Origin: Nitrospirota bacterium
GTDB lineage: Bacteria > Nitrospirota > Thermodesulfovibrionia > Thermodesulfovibrionales > UBA6898
Reading direction: 5' to 3'
Assembly: GCA_016217675.1 (NCBI GenBank)
Contig: JACRHC010000042.1
Location: 1-64,000, forward strand
Length of the DNA: 64,000 nt
Under the pieces are notes generated by a model. It saw only the letters and a list, made by a program, of their open reading frames with translations, searched no databases and had not been told where the DNA came from. Of this stretch, positions 7,305-16,348 are shown piece after piece. A program made the translations under genes and the position numbers. Every line of letters begins with the position of its first letter. Position 1 is the stretch's first letter.

Positions 7305-7380
7305 TGGTGGCGGTGCAGGGATTCGAACCCCGGACACTGCGAATATGAGTCGCATGCTCTACCACCTGAGCTACACCGCC
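7305..7380 (-). tRNA. tRNA-Met (CAT), elongator type
   Basis: The minus strand folds as a full cloverleaf: acceptor GGCGGTG/CACCGCC, D-stem GCTC/GAGC, anticodon stem TGCGA/TCGCA with loop CTCATAT (anticodon CAT), and T-arm with TTCGAAT. The 3' ACCA is encoded. The first acceptor pair is G-C, unlike initiator tRNA. A lysidine-modified tRNA-Ile(CAT) is the alternative reading. Confidence 0.92.
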
Positions 7381-7393
7381 GAAAAAGCTGATA

Positions 7394-7416
7394 GCTGACA
7401 GCTGTTGGCTGTCAGC
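7394..7416 (-). terminator. Hairpin between rodA and tRNA-Met
   Basis: GCTGACAGC and GCTGTCAGC form a 9-bp stem with a 5-nt loop. On the minus strand it follows rodA, with a T-run a few bases later just before the tRNA. It may end the rod operon, or act as a processing hairpin for the tRNA precursor. Confidence 0.5.
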
Positions 7417-7425
7417 AAGATAGCA

Positions 7426-7453
7426 ATTATACCAGATTCAGGCTCCCTAATAA
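7426..7453 (-). promoter_or_regulatory. Predicted tRNA-Met promoter
   Basis: TATAAT (7431-7426) lies on the minus strand 16 nt after TTATTA (7453-7448), which overlaps the last codons of rodA. The tRNA could thus be transcribed on its own. Confidence 0.4.
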
Positions 7454-8568
7454 AAGAGGCTGAAGCGCCGTGTCCTGATATTGATCAGAACACCTGCCGA
7501 GATAAAGTTCGAGAGCAGGGCTGTGCCACCGTAGCTCATGAACGGCAGAGGAATACCGACCACCGGCATGATACCCAGGGTCATGCCGGTATTGACGAAA
7601 AAGTAGATGGCAAACATGAATGTAATGCCGAGCGCAAGCAGCCTCCCAAAATCGTCTTTTGCCTTTCGTGCGGTATCAAGACCGCGCACGAGCAGGATAA
7701 AGTAAAGGACCAGGAGAAAGAACGAGCCCATAAAGCCCCATTCCTCTGCGAACACGGCAAAGATGAAGTCAGTATGTTTTTCCGGCAGGAACCGAAACGG
7801 CCCCTGAGTTCCTTTCAGATATCCCTTTCCTGAAAATTCTCCGGATCCTATGGCGACCTTTGACTGGTTTATGTGATACCCGATGCCTGTGGGGTCGGCC
7901 TGGGGATCGATAAATGCAATAAGACGGTTCTTCTGGTAGTCCTTCAGTCCTGTCCAGGCAATATTGCCGACAAAAGGAAGCGATACAAGCCCAATGAGTA
8001 TGAGCGTTACCAGAAGTTTTCTCTGAAACCCCTTTGCAAGGGAAACGGACGAAAAGATCAGAAAAACGACTATGGCCGTGCCGAGATCAGGCTGTTTGAA
8101 GAGGAGCAGGAACGGCAGGAACACGATCATAAAGAAGACCCGCAGAAGGGCTGTGGCATGCAGCGCTTCCCGCGACAGGCTGTAGTAACTCGCAAGCATG
8201 ATGATGAACATGAGCTTGAAGAATTCAGAGGGCTGGAACGAGAAGAAGCCGAGGCTCAGCCACCGCTGCGCGCCCATGCCGGTCCTGCCGGAAACAAGTA
8301 CAATGACTAAAAGCAGAATGCCGGTCACGTACAGAGGCAGGGCAATCCTTCCCAGCCAGATATAGTCAAAGCTGACGATGACGATGAGCGCGCAGATACT
8401 GATCAAAAGCCATACGATCTGCTTAATATAAAAAGAGGCCTGCGGCGCATCCCCCGGCTGCCGTGTGGCGCTGAAGATGGTCATGATCCCGATGATCGAA
8501 ATGACGATGATGGTGAAAAAGGTCACCCAGTCAAAGTTCTGTATAAATCTCCGGTCAATTCTGAACAT
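7447..8568 (-). CDS. rodA: RodA, SEDS peptidoglycan glycosyltransferase
   Basis: RodA polymerises glycan strands from lipid II during cell elongation, with PBP2 and the MreBCD scaffold. The 373-residue protein has about ten membrane segments starting 'WVTFFTIIVISIIGIMTIF', and SEDS signatures 'SLGFFSFQPSEFFKL' and, near the end, 'VVGIPLPFMSYGGTALL'. The length is normal. Its ATG overlaps the end of mrdA by 14 nt, so it is translationally coupled as the last gene of the rod operon. Confidence 0.95.
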   Translation of the reverse strand: MFRIDRRFIQNFDWVTFFTIIVISIIGIMTIFSATRQPGDAPQASFYIKQIVWLLISICALIVIVSFDYIWLGRIALPLYVTGILLLVIVLVSGRTGMGAQRWLSLGFFSFQPSEFFKLMFIIMLASYYSLSREALHATALLRVFFMIVFLPFLLLFKQPDLGTAIVVFLIFSSVSLAKGFQRKLLVTLILIGLVSLPFVGNIAWTGLKDYQKNRLIAFIDPQADPTGIGYHINQSKVAIGSGEFSGKGYLKGTQGPFRFLPEKHTDFIFAVFAEEWGFMGSFFLLVLYFILLVRGLDTARKAKDDFGRLLALGITFMFAIYFFVNTGMTLGIMPVVGIPLPFMSYGGTALLSNFISAGVLINIRTRRFSLFY

Positions 8569-10336
8569 TGAGCAGTTCCTTCTTCTTTTCCTGAGGCAGG
8601 AGATAAGCTTCGAGGGCTTTTTTGGCTATAGGAGCGGCTGCACTGCCGCCGTGACCGCCATGTTCCACAAAGACCGACATGGCGATCTCCGGCTTTTCTA
8701 CAGGGGCAAAGGAGACAAACCAGGCGTGGTCACGGAATTTCTCCGAGAGATATTTCGAGTCTTTCCTGAGACCAACGACCTGGGCAGTTCCTGTCTTGCC
8801 GCCTACGGTAGCCATGGACGATCTTGAGGCAGCTCCCGTGCCTCCTGACTCATTGACAACACCTTTGAGCGCATCCCTCACAATTTCAAGGGTTTCCTGC
8901 CTGAGCTCCACTTTTCGTACAAGCTCCGGAGCAGTATCCTTGAGAATAAGAGGCTTGTACACTGAGCCTCCATTAGCAACTGCGCTCATCATGACAGCAA
9001 GCTGTATGGGGGTTGCTGAAACATAGCCCTGTCCGATCGAATTGATAAAGGTTTCACCAAGAAACCACGCTGATTTTTTCGTTTCGAGTTTCCATGCAGA
9101 ATTCGGAATCAGGCCTTTCCTCTCCCTGCCGAGCTCAATGCCGGTCTCTGCGCCGAGGCCAAGCTTTACGGCATAGTCGTGGACCTTGTCAAAGCCGACA
9201 CGCTTTCCTGTCTCGTAGAAAAAGACATCGCAGGACTCAACAAGGGCGCGATGAATGGAGACGATGCCGTGTCCTTTTTTTTGCCAGCACCCAAACCGCC
9301 ATTTCCCATAACTCAGCCCGCCTCTGCACTCGGCTTTTGTGCCCGTATCAATGGCGCCTTCTTCAAGGGCAGCAATAGCAGTCAGGATCTTGAAGGTTGA
9401 GCCCGGCGGATACTGGCTCTGGATCGCCCTGTTCAACATAGGGATTTTTTTGTCTTCCATAAGGGCCTTCCAGTCATTGTAGTTTATGCCTTTGGCGAAC
9501 TGGTTGGGGTCGAACGAGGGAGAGCTGACAAGGCCGAGGACCTCGCCTGTGTCAGTCTTGAGAGCAACGAGTGCCCCTGCCCTTCCTTCAAAAGCCTTTT
9601 CAGCCTCCCGCTGTAAAGCAATATCAATGCTCAGGTCCAGGTCAGCGCCCTTGACAGGCGCTGTCTCATAAAGAAGCCGTATCTCCCGGCCTACGGCATC
9701 AACCTCGATGATCCGCTGGCCCGCAGTCCCCCGGAGGGTTTTGTCATAGAGCTTTTCAACGCCCCATTGCCCGATGAATGCCTCAGGCGGAACATCCTTA
9801 AAGCTCGGATCGGTTGACTGGGCCGGATTCAGCTTTCCAAGATATCCGATCAGATGAGAGCCTACACTTCCATACATATATTCCCTGCTCGTTTCCACTT
9901 CGATAAGAAGTCCCGGGAAATCAGATCGCCGCGCTTCGATGACGCTGACCTCGCTGAAGCTGAGGCCTTCCCTCAGCCGGACAGGCGTAAAAGGGCTCGC
10001 AGCCTTGCGCGTGATCCTGTCATACAGTTCAGGTTCCGAAATATTCAGTAACTGCGACAGGGCAGCGATGCTGCCCTTGTTGAATTCCTGCGGTATCACA
10101 GAGGCGCAGAAATAGGGTGTGTTTTTGACCAGAGGGACCCTGTTTCTGTCAAAGATAATGCCCCGGGGCGCCGGTACGCCGATCACGCGCAGTCTGTTCG
10201 ATTCTGATATTTTCCGCAATTCACTTCCCTGCAGGACCTGGAGCTGCCAAAGCCTGAGCAGGACAACCACGAACCCGGCAATGAGCAGGTAGCTGATGAA
10301 TATGATCTTCTCTGCGCCTGTTTTTTCAGTCTGCAT
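8555..10336 (-). CDS. mrdA: Penicillin-binding protein 2 (MrdA)
   Basis: This is the elongation-specific peptidoglycan DD-transpeptidase, the partner of RodA. In its 593 residues an N-terminal membrane anchor (~residues 12-32) is followed by the PBP dimerisation domain and then the transpeptidase domain with SxxK in 'YPPGSTFKILTA' and KTG in 'GGKTGTAQVVG'. The order fits class B PBPs. The start overlaps mreD by 11 nt and the end overlaps rodA by 14 nt. Length and motifs are complete, so it should be active and beta-lactam sensitive. Confidence 0.95.
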   Translation of the reverse strand: MQTEKTGAEKIIFISYLLIAGFVVVLLRLWQLQVLQGSELRKISESNRLRVIGVPAPRGIIFDRNRVPLVKNTPYFCASVIPQEFNKGSIAALSQLLNISEPELYDRITRKAASPFTPVRLREGLSFSEVSVIEARRSDFPGLLIEVETSREYMYGSVGSHLIGYLGKLNPAQSTDPSFKDVPPEAFIGQWGVEKLYDKTLRGTAGQRIIEVDAVGREIRLLYETAPVKGADLDLSIDIALQREAEKAFEGRAGALVALKTDTGEVLGLVSSPSFDPNQFAKGINYNDWKALMEDKKIPMLNRAIQSQYPPGSTFKILTAIAALEEGAIDTGTKAECRGGLSYGKWRFGCWQKKGHGIVSIHRALVESCDVFFYETGKRVGFDKVHDYAVKLGLGAETGIELGRERKGLIPNSAWKLETKKSAWFLGETFINSIGQGYVSATPIQLAVMMSAVANGGSVYKPLILKDTAPELVRKVELRQETLEIVRDALKGVVNESGGTGAASRSSMATVGGKTGTAQVVGLRKDSKYLSEKFRDHAWFVSFAPVEKPEIAMSVFVEHGGHGGSAAAPIAKKALEAYLLPQEKKKELLNVQN

Positions 10337-10781
10337 GCGCCGGTTTTATGAGCATTCCTGCGGCTGAGTTCAGAAGAGCCTGCATGGTGGTTATGAACAG
10401 GGCAGTCGCCGGATTTGTCGGAGCTTTGTCAAAAATACTGAGCGAAAGGAAGACGACCGCGTTATCGAAATAGGTGAGAAGAGCAACGCCTAACATGCCT
10501 AACAGAGGAGTCCATACAAAGACCCCGCCGGAAATAAAAAAGGAAGATGAAAAACCTATCAGACCTTTGCCTAACATGTTTGGTCCGAGAATAGGTGATG
10601 AGAGGCTGTCCTCGATCGCGCCGATCAGCAGTCCTAAGATTACGCCTTTATTCTGGCCGTATTTTATTCCGGCGTAATAGGCAAGGAGAGCAGTGATGTC
10701 AGGTGCTACGGACAGAACAGATATCTTTGTCTGAAGCAGAAATGCGGCGAAAAAGGCCAATGCCCAGAACAGGTAGTTCAT
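10326..10781 (-). CDS. mreD: MreD, rod shape-determining membrane protein
   Basis: The 151-residue protein has five to six predicted membrane segments, beginning 'YLFWALAFFAAFLLQ'. It is recognised mainly from hydrophobicity, size and its place between mreC and mrdA, since MreD sequence is poorly conserved. 'ILGLLIGAIEDSLSSPILG' is typical of the family. The ATG overlaps the mreC stop as ATGA. It is a membrane scaffold of the elongasome. Confidence 0.85.
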   Translation of the reverse strand: MNYLFWALAFFAAFLLQTKISVLSVAPDITALLAYYAGIKYGQNKGVILGLLIGAIEDSLSSPILGPNMLGKGLIGFSSSFFISGGVFVWTPLLGMLGVALLTYFDNAVVFLSLSIFDKAPTNPATALFITTMQALLNSAAGMLIKPAHAD

Positions 10782-11557
10782 TTTATGATCAGGACTTCTT
10801 CTATGCCTGTGTTATCAGCAAAAGGAATAACCTCGATATACTGAAACTGGCCGGCACCCTGCCTGTTGACCTTTGATACATATCCTGCCGGGATGCCGGA
10901 GGGGAAAAGGAGATCCAGTCCTGAGGTGACAACAATGTCTCCCTCTTTTACTTCATGTTCCGGCGGCATGTATTTAAGGATAGTCTTGCCGGTGCCGGTG
11001 CCGGCTAAAATCCCTTCTTTTCTGCTTTCCTGGAGCCTGACCGCTGCCGCAAAATTGATATCTGTGAGGAGCAGGACACTTGAGTAAGAGTCAGAGACAT
11101 TGAAAATTTTTCCGGCAAGGCCTTTTGGCGTGATGGCTGTCGAGTCTTTTGTTATGCCGTCCTGCAGCCCTTTATCAAGGATAAAGGTATGCGTCCAGTG
11201 GCTCGTGCCCCTGCCGATGATCCTTGCCGCAGCAACGGTTTCCTTGTGGCTGTCCTTAAGTTTGAGCAGTTCCTTTAAACGCCTGTTCTCCAGCAGGGCT
11301 TCCTGGTATTTCATACGTTCAAGCATGAGTTCGTCCACCCTTTTTTGCAGAGAACGGTTGTCTTCATCTCTGATTGCGATCATCTGGAAGGGGCGCTTAA
11401 GAGCGTCAAGAACAGAGGTAATGGCAGAGGAGGCTCCGCTCAGGAGAAAGGATGCAGGATTATCCATGAGCGAATATCCTTTTCTGCTCTGATAGGTCAT
11501 GAAGGAAAAAAGGACAATAACAATACTAAGGAAAAGGATGGCCTTTTTTCTGAACAT
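10778..11557 (-). CDS. mreC: MreC, rod shape-determining protein
   Basis: MreC is a bitopic protein linking cytoplasmic MreB to periplasmic PBP2. The 259 residues contain a single N-terminal membrane segment (~6-22), a coiled coil (~65-105, 'RSLQKRVDELMLERMKYQEA') and a beta-rich C-terminal domain with 'VIGRGTSHWTHTFILDKG' and 'VVTSGLDLLFPSGIPAGYV', both MreC signatures. It begins 14 nt after mreB. Confidence 0.93.
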   Translation of the reverse strand: MFRKKAILFLSIVIVLFSFMTYQSRKGYSLMDNPASFLLSGASSAITSVLDALKRPFQMIAIRDEDNRSLQKRVDELMLERMKYQEALLENRRLKELLKLKDSHKETVAAARIIGRGTSHWTHTFILDKGLQDGITKDSTAITPKGLAGKIFNVSDSYSSVLLLTDINFAAAVRLQESRKEGILAGTGTGKTILKYMPPEHEVKEGDIVVTSGLDLLFPSGIPAGYVSKVNRQGAGQFQYIEVIPFADNTGIEEVLIIK

Positions 11558-11571
11558 TACATTTCTGACAA

Positions 11572-12603
11572 TCAGTTTATTGCAATTCTTCTGAGCAGCT
11601 CTAACTCGTCGAGCATCTTGCCAACCCCCTGTACAACCGCGGTGAGTGCATTCTCAGCCACAATGACCGGCAGGTTCGTCTCCTGCTTGATAAGCATGTC
11701 AAGGCCCCTCAAAAGCGCTCCGCCGCCTGCAAGGACAATACCCCTGTCAACAATGTCTGCCGCGAGCTCGGGCGGCGTATTCTCAAGTGCTGCCTTGATC
11801 GTGTCAAGGATAATGTTGGTCGGTTCAGAAAGAGCCTCACGGATCTCCCCTTCATTTATGGTGATCGTCTTTGGGATGCCTGAGATCAGGTCCCGGCCCT
11901 TGATATCCATAACCCGTTTATCAGGACCTCCTGCGCTGAATGCAGAACCGATATTGATCTTGATCTGCTCGGTTGTTGTTTCGCCGATCATGAGATTGTA
12001 TCTTCTCTTTATGTATGCCATGATCGCTTCGTCCATCTTATCGCCGCCTACGCGAACAGCCTTGCTGTACACTACGCCGTCCAGAGAGATGACTGCCACG
12101 TCGGTAGTGCCGCCGCCGATATCAACGATCATGTTGCCTGACGGCTCTCCAACAGGAAGGCCGACTCCGATGGCTGCGGCCATCGGTTCTTCGATAAGGT
12201 AAACTTCACGGGCGCCTGATGCCTCCGCAGCATCTTTGACCGCTCTCTGCTCAACCTGCGTGATGCCTGAAGGGACGCCGATGATGACCCTCGGCGAAAC
12301 AAAACTCCGCCGGTTGTGGACCTTCTTGATGAAGTATTTCAGCATTTCGCCGGTGGCATCAAAGTCTGCAATAACACCGTCTTTCATCGGTCTGATTGCC
12401 ATAATGTTTGCCGGCGTCTTACCTAGCATCTTCTTCGCCTCTGCCCCGACAGCTATGGTCTTCCGGTTGTCTTTCCTGATAACGACAACAGAGGGTTCAT
12501 CACAGACGATGCCCCGTCCTTTTACGTACACCAGGGTGTTTGCGGTGCCTAAATCTATGGCAAGATCATTTGAAAACATTCCAAGTATATTATGGAAAAA
12601 CAT
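11572..12603 (-). CDS. mreB: MreB, actin-like cell-shape protein
   Basis: MreB forms membrane-associated filaments that guide cell-wall synthesis. The 343-residue protein carries the actin-fold phosphate loops '[13 protein letters not shown]' and '[17 protein letters not shown]' and the adenosine motif '[15 protein letters not shown]'. A GGAGTTGAC ribosome-binding region precedes ATG 12603. The initial '[10 protein letters not shown]' could be the membrane-binding helix. It is followed by mreC, mreD, mrdA and rodA, the standard elongation operon. Confidence 0.96.
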   Translation of the reverse strand: MFFHNILGMFSNDLAIDLGTANTLVYVKGRGIVCDEPSVVVIRKDNRKTIAVGAEAKKMLGKTPANIMAIRPMKDGVIADFDATGEMLKYFIKKVHNRRSFVSPRVIIGVPSGITQVEQRAVKDAAEASGAREVYLIEEPMAAAIGVGLPVGEPSGNMIVDIGGGTTDVAVISLDGVVYSKAVRVGGDKMDEAIMAYIKRRYNLMIGETTTEQIKINIGSAFSAGGPDKRVMDIKGRDLISGIPKTITINEGEIREALSEPTNIILDTIKAALENTPPELAADIVDRGIVLAGGGALLRGLDMLIKQETNLPVIVAENALTAVVQGVGKMLDELELLRRIAIN

Positions 12604-12623
12604 GTCAACTCCTCAAATCAGGT

Positions 12624-13028
12624 TTAACTTTCGATTACCGTTGTCCCGGCGATCTCATCGCCCAGGCGCCTGCTCTCTCTATTGCCGAGGATCAGAATAA
12701 ACTCAAACGCAGCTATTGCCGGAAGAACGATCCATCCAATCCAGGGTACCAGCCATAAAATATATCCCAGTCCAAGCGTACTGTTTCTCAGCAGTGACTC
12801 CCTGAAGGTGCAAGGCTTCATGGCATCCATGGAAACCACCCTCAGCCTGATCAGCTTTTTCCCAAGGCTTCTGCCGTCGAACAGACCGTCGCCCAGGAGA
12901 AGATAGGCCAACCCGGCAAAAAAACCGGCCCTCGGTATCAGTTCGATTACTGCTGCAATGAGAATGAGATCAAGGATTTTTGCGGCCGTTCTCAGAAGGA
13001 GCCCAGCCCTTCTCGGTTCCTCTGACAT
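12624..13028 (-). CDS. RDD family membrane protein
   Basis: The 134-residue protein is an RDD-type membrane protein with about three hydrophobic segments and the family's arginine/aspartate pattern ('RTAAKILDLILIAAVIEL', 'DGRSLGKKLIRLRVV'). The function of RDD proteins is mostly unknown, with some implicated in ion transport. It is 20 nt upstream of mreB and probably co-transcribed with it. Confidence 0.8.
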   Translation of the reverse strand: MSEEPRRAGLLLRTAAKILDLILIAAVIELIPRAGFFAGLAYLLLGDGLFDGRSLGKKLIRLRVVSMDAMKPCTFRESLLRNSTLGLGYILWLVPWIGWIVLPAIAAFEFILILGNRESRRLGDEIAGTTVIES

Positions 13029-13113
13029 TTAGAATACTAACAAAACCCTTTAATATTTTTCAATAATTAACATACAATAGCAGGCGCTCAAATACAGAAA
13101 GGAGATGAGTCCC
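13029..13113. promoter_or_regulatory. Divergent promoter region, RDD-mre and rdgB
   Basis: This AT-rich spacer between head-to-head genes contains, on the plus strand, TACAAT (13072-13077) as a likely -10 for rdgB. On the minus strand TTGAAA and TAGTAT (18-nt spacing) could serve the RDD-mre operon with almost no leader. Both -35 or spacing details are weak. Confidence 0.35.
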
Positions 13114-13707
13114 ATGAATATCGTTTTGGCAACAAGGAACAGAAAAAAGGTCGAAGAGATGAAGAGAATGTTTCCCGGCCATAAGATAACGTTTAAGACC
13201 CTCGATGCCTTTCCCGGATGCCCCGAGGTGGAAGAAGATGGAGAGACATTCCGGGCAAATGCCAGAAAAAAGGCCCTTGCTGTTGCACGTTATACGGGCT
13301 GTCCGGCCCTTGCTGATGATTCAGGCCTTGAGGTGAAGGCACTTGACATGGCCCCCGGGGTTTTCTCGGCCCGGTATGCCGGAAAAAATGCCGATGACAA
13401 GAAAAATGTGAAAAAAATACTCAGGGAAATGCGGAGAGTAATAAATAGAAAGGAGCGAGCGGCCAGATTTGTCTGTTGTATGGTCTTTGCCCTTCCTGAT
13501 GGAAAGTGCAGGACCTTTACCGGATATGTCAAAGGCAATATTGCTGAGAAACCGAAAGGTTATAATGGGTTTGGTTATGACCCTATTTTTTACCCCGCCG
13601 GGCATGAAAGGACTTTTGCCGAAATGGAGGATTTTGAGAAGGATGCATTGAGCCATAGGGGCAGGGCAATGAAAAAGCTCTGTACGTATCTCAAATCAAT
13701 CCTCTGA
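13114..13707 (+). CDS. rdgB: RdgB/HAM1 XTP/dITP pyrophosphatase
   Basis: The enzyme hydrolyses non-canonical purine triphosphates (ITP, XTP, dITP) to monophosphates, keeping them out of DNA. The protein starts 'MNIVLATRNRKKVEEMKRM', the HAM1 nucleotide-binding signature, and contains 'PALADDSGLEVKALDMAPG' and 'GFGYDPIF', both diagnostic. From ATG 13114 it has 197 residues. An in-frame ATG at 13105 is rejected because it abuts the ribosome-binding site GGAG at 13101-13104. Confidence 0.93.
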   Translation: MNIVLATRNRKKVEEMKRMFPGHKITFKTLDAFPGCPEVEEDGETFRANARKKALAVARYTGCPALADDSGLEVKALDMAPGVFSARYAGKNADDKKNVKKILREMRRVINRKERAARFVCCMVFALPDGKCRTFTGYVKGNIAEKPKGYNGFGYDPIFYPAGHERTFAEMEDFEKDALSHRGRAMKKLCTYLKSIL

Positions 13708-13795
13708 TCCTTTGCAGCCGCTATTTATAATGCAATATATTTATTAATTGGGCCTGAAAATAAATAATTCTTATCTGCGTATCAGAAATATGAAT

Positions 13796-13823
13796 TTGAC
13801 TAAAAAAAATGCCGGGCTATATA
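13796..13823 (+). promoter_or_regulatory. Predicted promoter of the adk-sat-aprBA operon
   Basis: TTGACT (13796-13801) and TATATA (13818-13823), 16 nt apart, precede adk by about 95 nt. No other gene start is nearby, so this is the best candidate for the operon promoter. The rest of 13708-13922 is AT-rich with nothing else seen. Confidence 0.5.
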
Positions 13824-13922
13824 GTTATATGGTTTCAAAAGGTTCAACCTGCTGTCTGTAGTCTGTCTACACGCGGTTGTGTTTTTCTAAGAGCAAATAC
13901 AGTTAATTAATAAGGAGGCTGC

Positions 13923-14573
13923 ATGAGGTTAGTACTGCTCGGAGCGCCTGGAGCCGGTAAGGGAACGCAGGCAAAGAAGATTATAGAAAAAAACGCTATA
14001 CCACAGATATCTACAGGAGATCTGCTGAGGGCTGCAGTTGCTGCAGGAACTGAGCTTGGCAAGGCTGCCAAGACTGTAATGGACAAGGGAGAACTTGTGC
14101 CTGACAGCGTTGTGCTCGGGATGGTAGAGGAAAGGCTTAAGCAGGATGACTGCAAAAAGGGTTACATCCTTGACGGTTTTCCGAGAAACACGAAACAGGC
14201 GGAGGCCCTTGATGAGATGCTGGCCAAACTCGGCATGTCCCTTACGGCAGCGCTCAGCGTTGATGTGCCGCTTGAGAATCTTATGAAGAGACTTACCGGC
14301 AGGAGGACCTGCAAGAGCTGCGGCCAGATGTTCAATGTATTTTTCGGCGCACCGAAAAAAGAGGGTGTCTGCGACAAGTGCGGCGGCGAACTCTTCCAGC
14401 GGGATGATGACAAGGAAGAGACGATCAAGAAGAGACTCGATGTTTACACTGCCCAGACAGCTCCGCTGATCGATTATTACGGCAAGAAGAATATCCTGAA
14501 GTCAGTTGACGGCGGCACAGGGACGATCGACGAGATCTTTGTCAAGGTCTGCAATGCCCTTGGCCTGAAATAG
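13923..14573 (+). CDS. adk: Adenylate kinase with zinc-binding lid
   Basis: Adk converts AMP and ATP to two ADP. Here it would recycle the AMP released by APS reductase. The 216-residue protein has the P-loop 'GAPGAGKGTQAKKI', the NMP-binding 'ISTGDLLRAAV' and 'LDGFPRNTKQAEAL', and a lid with 'CKSCG' and 'CDKCGG' (four Cys, zinc-type). It starts after TAAGGAGG and is followed at 46 nt by sat, a sensible arrangement in a sulfate reducer. Confidence 0.97.
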   Translation: MRLVLLGAPGAGKGTQAKKIIEKNAIPQISTGDLLRAAVAAGTELGKAAKTVMDKGELVPDSVVLGMVEERLKQDDCKKGYILDGFPRNTKQAEALDEMLAKLGMSLTAALSVDVPLENLMKRLTGRRTCKSCGQMFNVFFGAPKKEGVCDKCGGELFQRDDDKEETIKKRLDVYTAQTAPLIDYYGKKNILKSVDGGTGTIDEIFVKVCNALGLK

Positions 14574-14619
14574 CGTTTTCATTAAGTTACTCTATAAAAC
14601 TTAAACAGGAGGAAGCACA

Positions 14620-15819
14620 ATGTCTTTGATTAAGCCACACGGCTCAGATGAACTGAATCCGCTGTTTGTCTATGACACAGCGAAAAATGAGGCCCTTCAG
14701 AAGGAAGCGAAAGGTCTTGCATCTATCGTTGTGAGTTCCGCGACCGCAGCGAATGCAGTTATGATGGGTTCGGGATATTTCAACCCGCTCACCGGATACA
14801 TGAACAAGGCTGATGCACTGTCTGTTGCAAACAATATGAAGACCACGTCCGGCCTGTTCTGGCCAGTGCCTGTCCTGAACCTGGTACAGAATGCAGGTTC
14901 AATCAAGGCAGGCGATCGCATCGCGCTGAAAGACCCGAATGTCGAAGGCAATCCGGTCCTTGCGATCATGGATGTCAAGGCAGTGGAAGAGTTCAGTGAC
15001 GCGGATGTCGAACTGATCTGCAAGAGTGTCTATCGTCCCAGTGACAAAGAGGCGCATCCGGGCGTCGATGCATTCAAGGCCCAGGGTAAGATTATGCTTT
15101 CCGGTCCGATCCAGGTTCTCAATTTCTCGTATTTCCAGACCGAGTTTCCGGATACGTTCCGCACCGCCGTCGAGATTCGCGATGAGATCAAGGAGCGCGG
15201 CTGGAAGAAGGTCGTTGCGTTCCAGACCAGAAACCCGATGCATCTTGCACATGAAGAGCTCTGCCATATGGCGATGGACCGCCTCGGTTGCGACGGTCTT
15301 GTTATCCATATGCTGCTGGGCAGGCTGAAGAAAGGTGATATCCCGGCCCCTGTGCGCGATGCTGCGATCCGCAAGATGGTCGAGCTTTACTTCCCGCCGA
15401 ACAGTGCAATGGTCACCGGCTACGGTTTTGATATGCTGTATGCGGGACCGAAGGAAGGCGTTCTGCATGCAATCTTCCGCCAGAACATGGGCGCAACACA
15501 CTTCATCGTCGGTCGCGACCATGCAGGCGTGGGAGACCACTATGGCGCATTCGACGCGCAGACCATCTTTGACAATGAGGTGCCCGCCGGCGCTCTCAAG
15601 ATCGAGATCTTCAAGGCTGACCACACTGCATATTCAAAGAAACTGGATAAGGTCGTTATGATGTGTGAGGCGCCTGATCATACAAAAGAAGACTTTGTTC
15701 TGCTTTCAGGCACAAAGGTCCGCGAAATGTTGGGCAACGGCATTGCACCGCCGAAAGAGTTCTCTCGTCCCGAAGTGGCCGAAATTCTGATCAAGTACTA
15801 TCAGAGTCTCGGAAAGTAA
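14620..15819 (+). CDS. sat: Sat, dissimilatory ATP sulfurylase
   Basis: Sat makes adenosine-5'-phosphosulfate (APS) and pyrophosphate from ATP and sulfate, the activation step of sulfate reduction. The 399-residue protein is the homo-oligomeric type without a kinase domain. It has the catalytic 'QTRNPMHLAHEEL' (Q202-R204-N205, H208, H211) and the 'VGRDHAGVGDHYG' segment. AGGAGG precedes the ATG. It is 75 nt before aprB and 46 nt after adk, in one probable operon. Gene order argues for reduction rather than the oxidative direction, but this is not proof. Confidence 0.97.
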   Translation: MSLIKPHGSDELNPLFVYDTAKNEALQKEAKGLASIVVSSATAANAVMMGSGYFNPLTGYMNKADALSVANNMKTTSGLFWPVPVLNLVQNAGSIKAGDRIALKDPNVEGNPVLAIMDVKAVEEFSDADVELICKSVYRPSDKEAHPGVDAFKAQGKIMLSGPIQVLNFSYFQTEFPDTFRTAVEIRDEIKERGWKKVVAFQTRNPMHLAHEELCHMAMDRLGCDGLVIHMLLGRLKKGDIPAPVRDAAIRKMVELYFPPNSAMVTGYGFDMLYAGPKEGVLHAIFRQNMGATHFIVGRDHAGVGDHYGAFDAQTIFDNEVPAGALKIEIFKADHTAYSKKLDKVVMMCEAPDHTKEDFVLLSGTKVREMLGNGIAPPKEFSRPEVAEILIKYYQSLGK

Positions 15820-15894
15820 ATTCAGATTTGGTTTGCAAAGCCTGTTTTTCAGGCTTAATATAAGTCTCAAAAAATTTTTCAGGAGGTTCAAGCA

Positions 15895-16335
15895 ATGCCA
15901 AGTTTTGTTATCACAGAAAAGTGCGACGGTTGCAAAGCGCAGGACAAGACAGCATGCCAGTACATCTGCCCGAATGACCTCATGGCCCTTAACAGGGATC
16001 TCATGAAGGCATACAATCAGGAGCCGGAACAGTGCTGGGAGTGCTACAACTGCGTAAAGATCTGCCCTCAGCAGGCGATCGAGGTCAGGGGTTATCAGGA
16101 CTTCTCACCTTTGGGAGGCAATGTTATCCCGATGAGAGGTACTGATTCAATTATGTGGACGATCAAGTTCAGGAACGGATCCCTCAAGAGGTTCAAGTTC
16201 CCGATCAGACTGACTGCAGAAGGTTCCATTGATCCGTATGCAGGGAGGCCGGAGGCTGACATGGCAAAGCTCAAGCAGCCAGGTTTCTTTACTCATCAGG
16301 GCGCGGGCAAGACAATGCCTACCGTCAAGAAATAA
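15895..16335 (+). CDS. aprB: AprB, APS reductase beta subunit
   Basis: AprB is the electron-transfer subunit of dissimilatory APS reductase and holds two [4Fe-4S] clusters. The 146-residue protein shows the ligands C10, C13, C21, C25 and C47, C50, C53, C57, and the interface segment 'IEVRGYQDFSPLG'. The C-terminal tail wraps AprA in known structures. AGGAGG precedes the ATG, and aprA follows after 13 nt. Confidence 0.97.
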   Translation: MPSFVITEKCDGCKAQDKTACQYICPNDLMALNRDLMKAYNQEPEQCWECYNCVKICPQQAIEVRGYQDFSPLGGNVIPMRGTDSIMWTIKFRNGSLKRFKFPIRLTAEGSIDPYAGRPEADMAKLKQPGFFTHQGAGKTMPTVKK

Positions 16336-16348
16336 GGAGGAATGATAC

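Noticed and set aside
7305-7380. Initiator tRNA-fMet
   Set aside because: The first acceptor pair is G-C, whereas bacterial initiator tRNA has a mismatched first pair.
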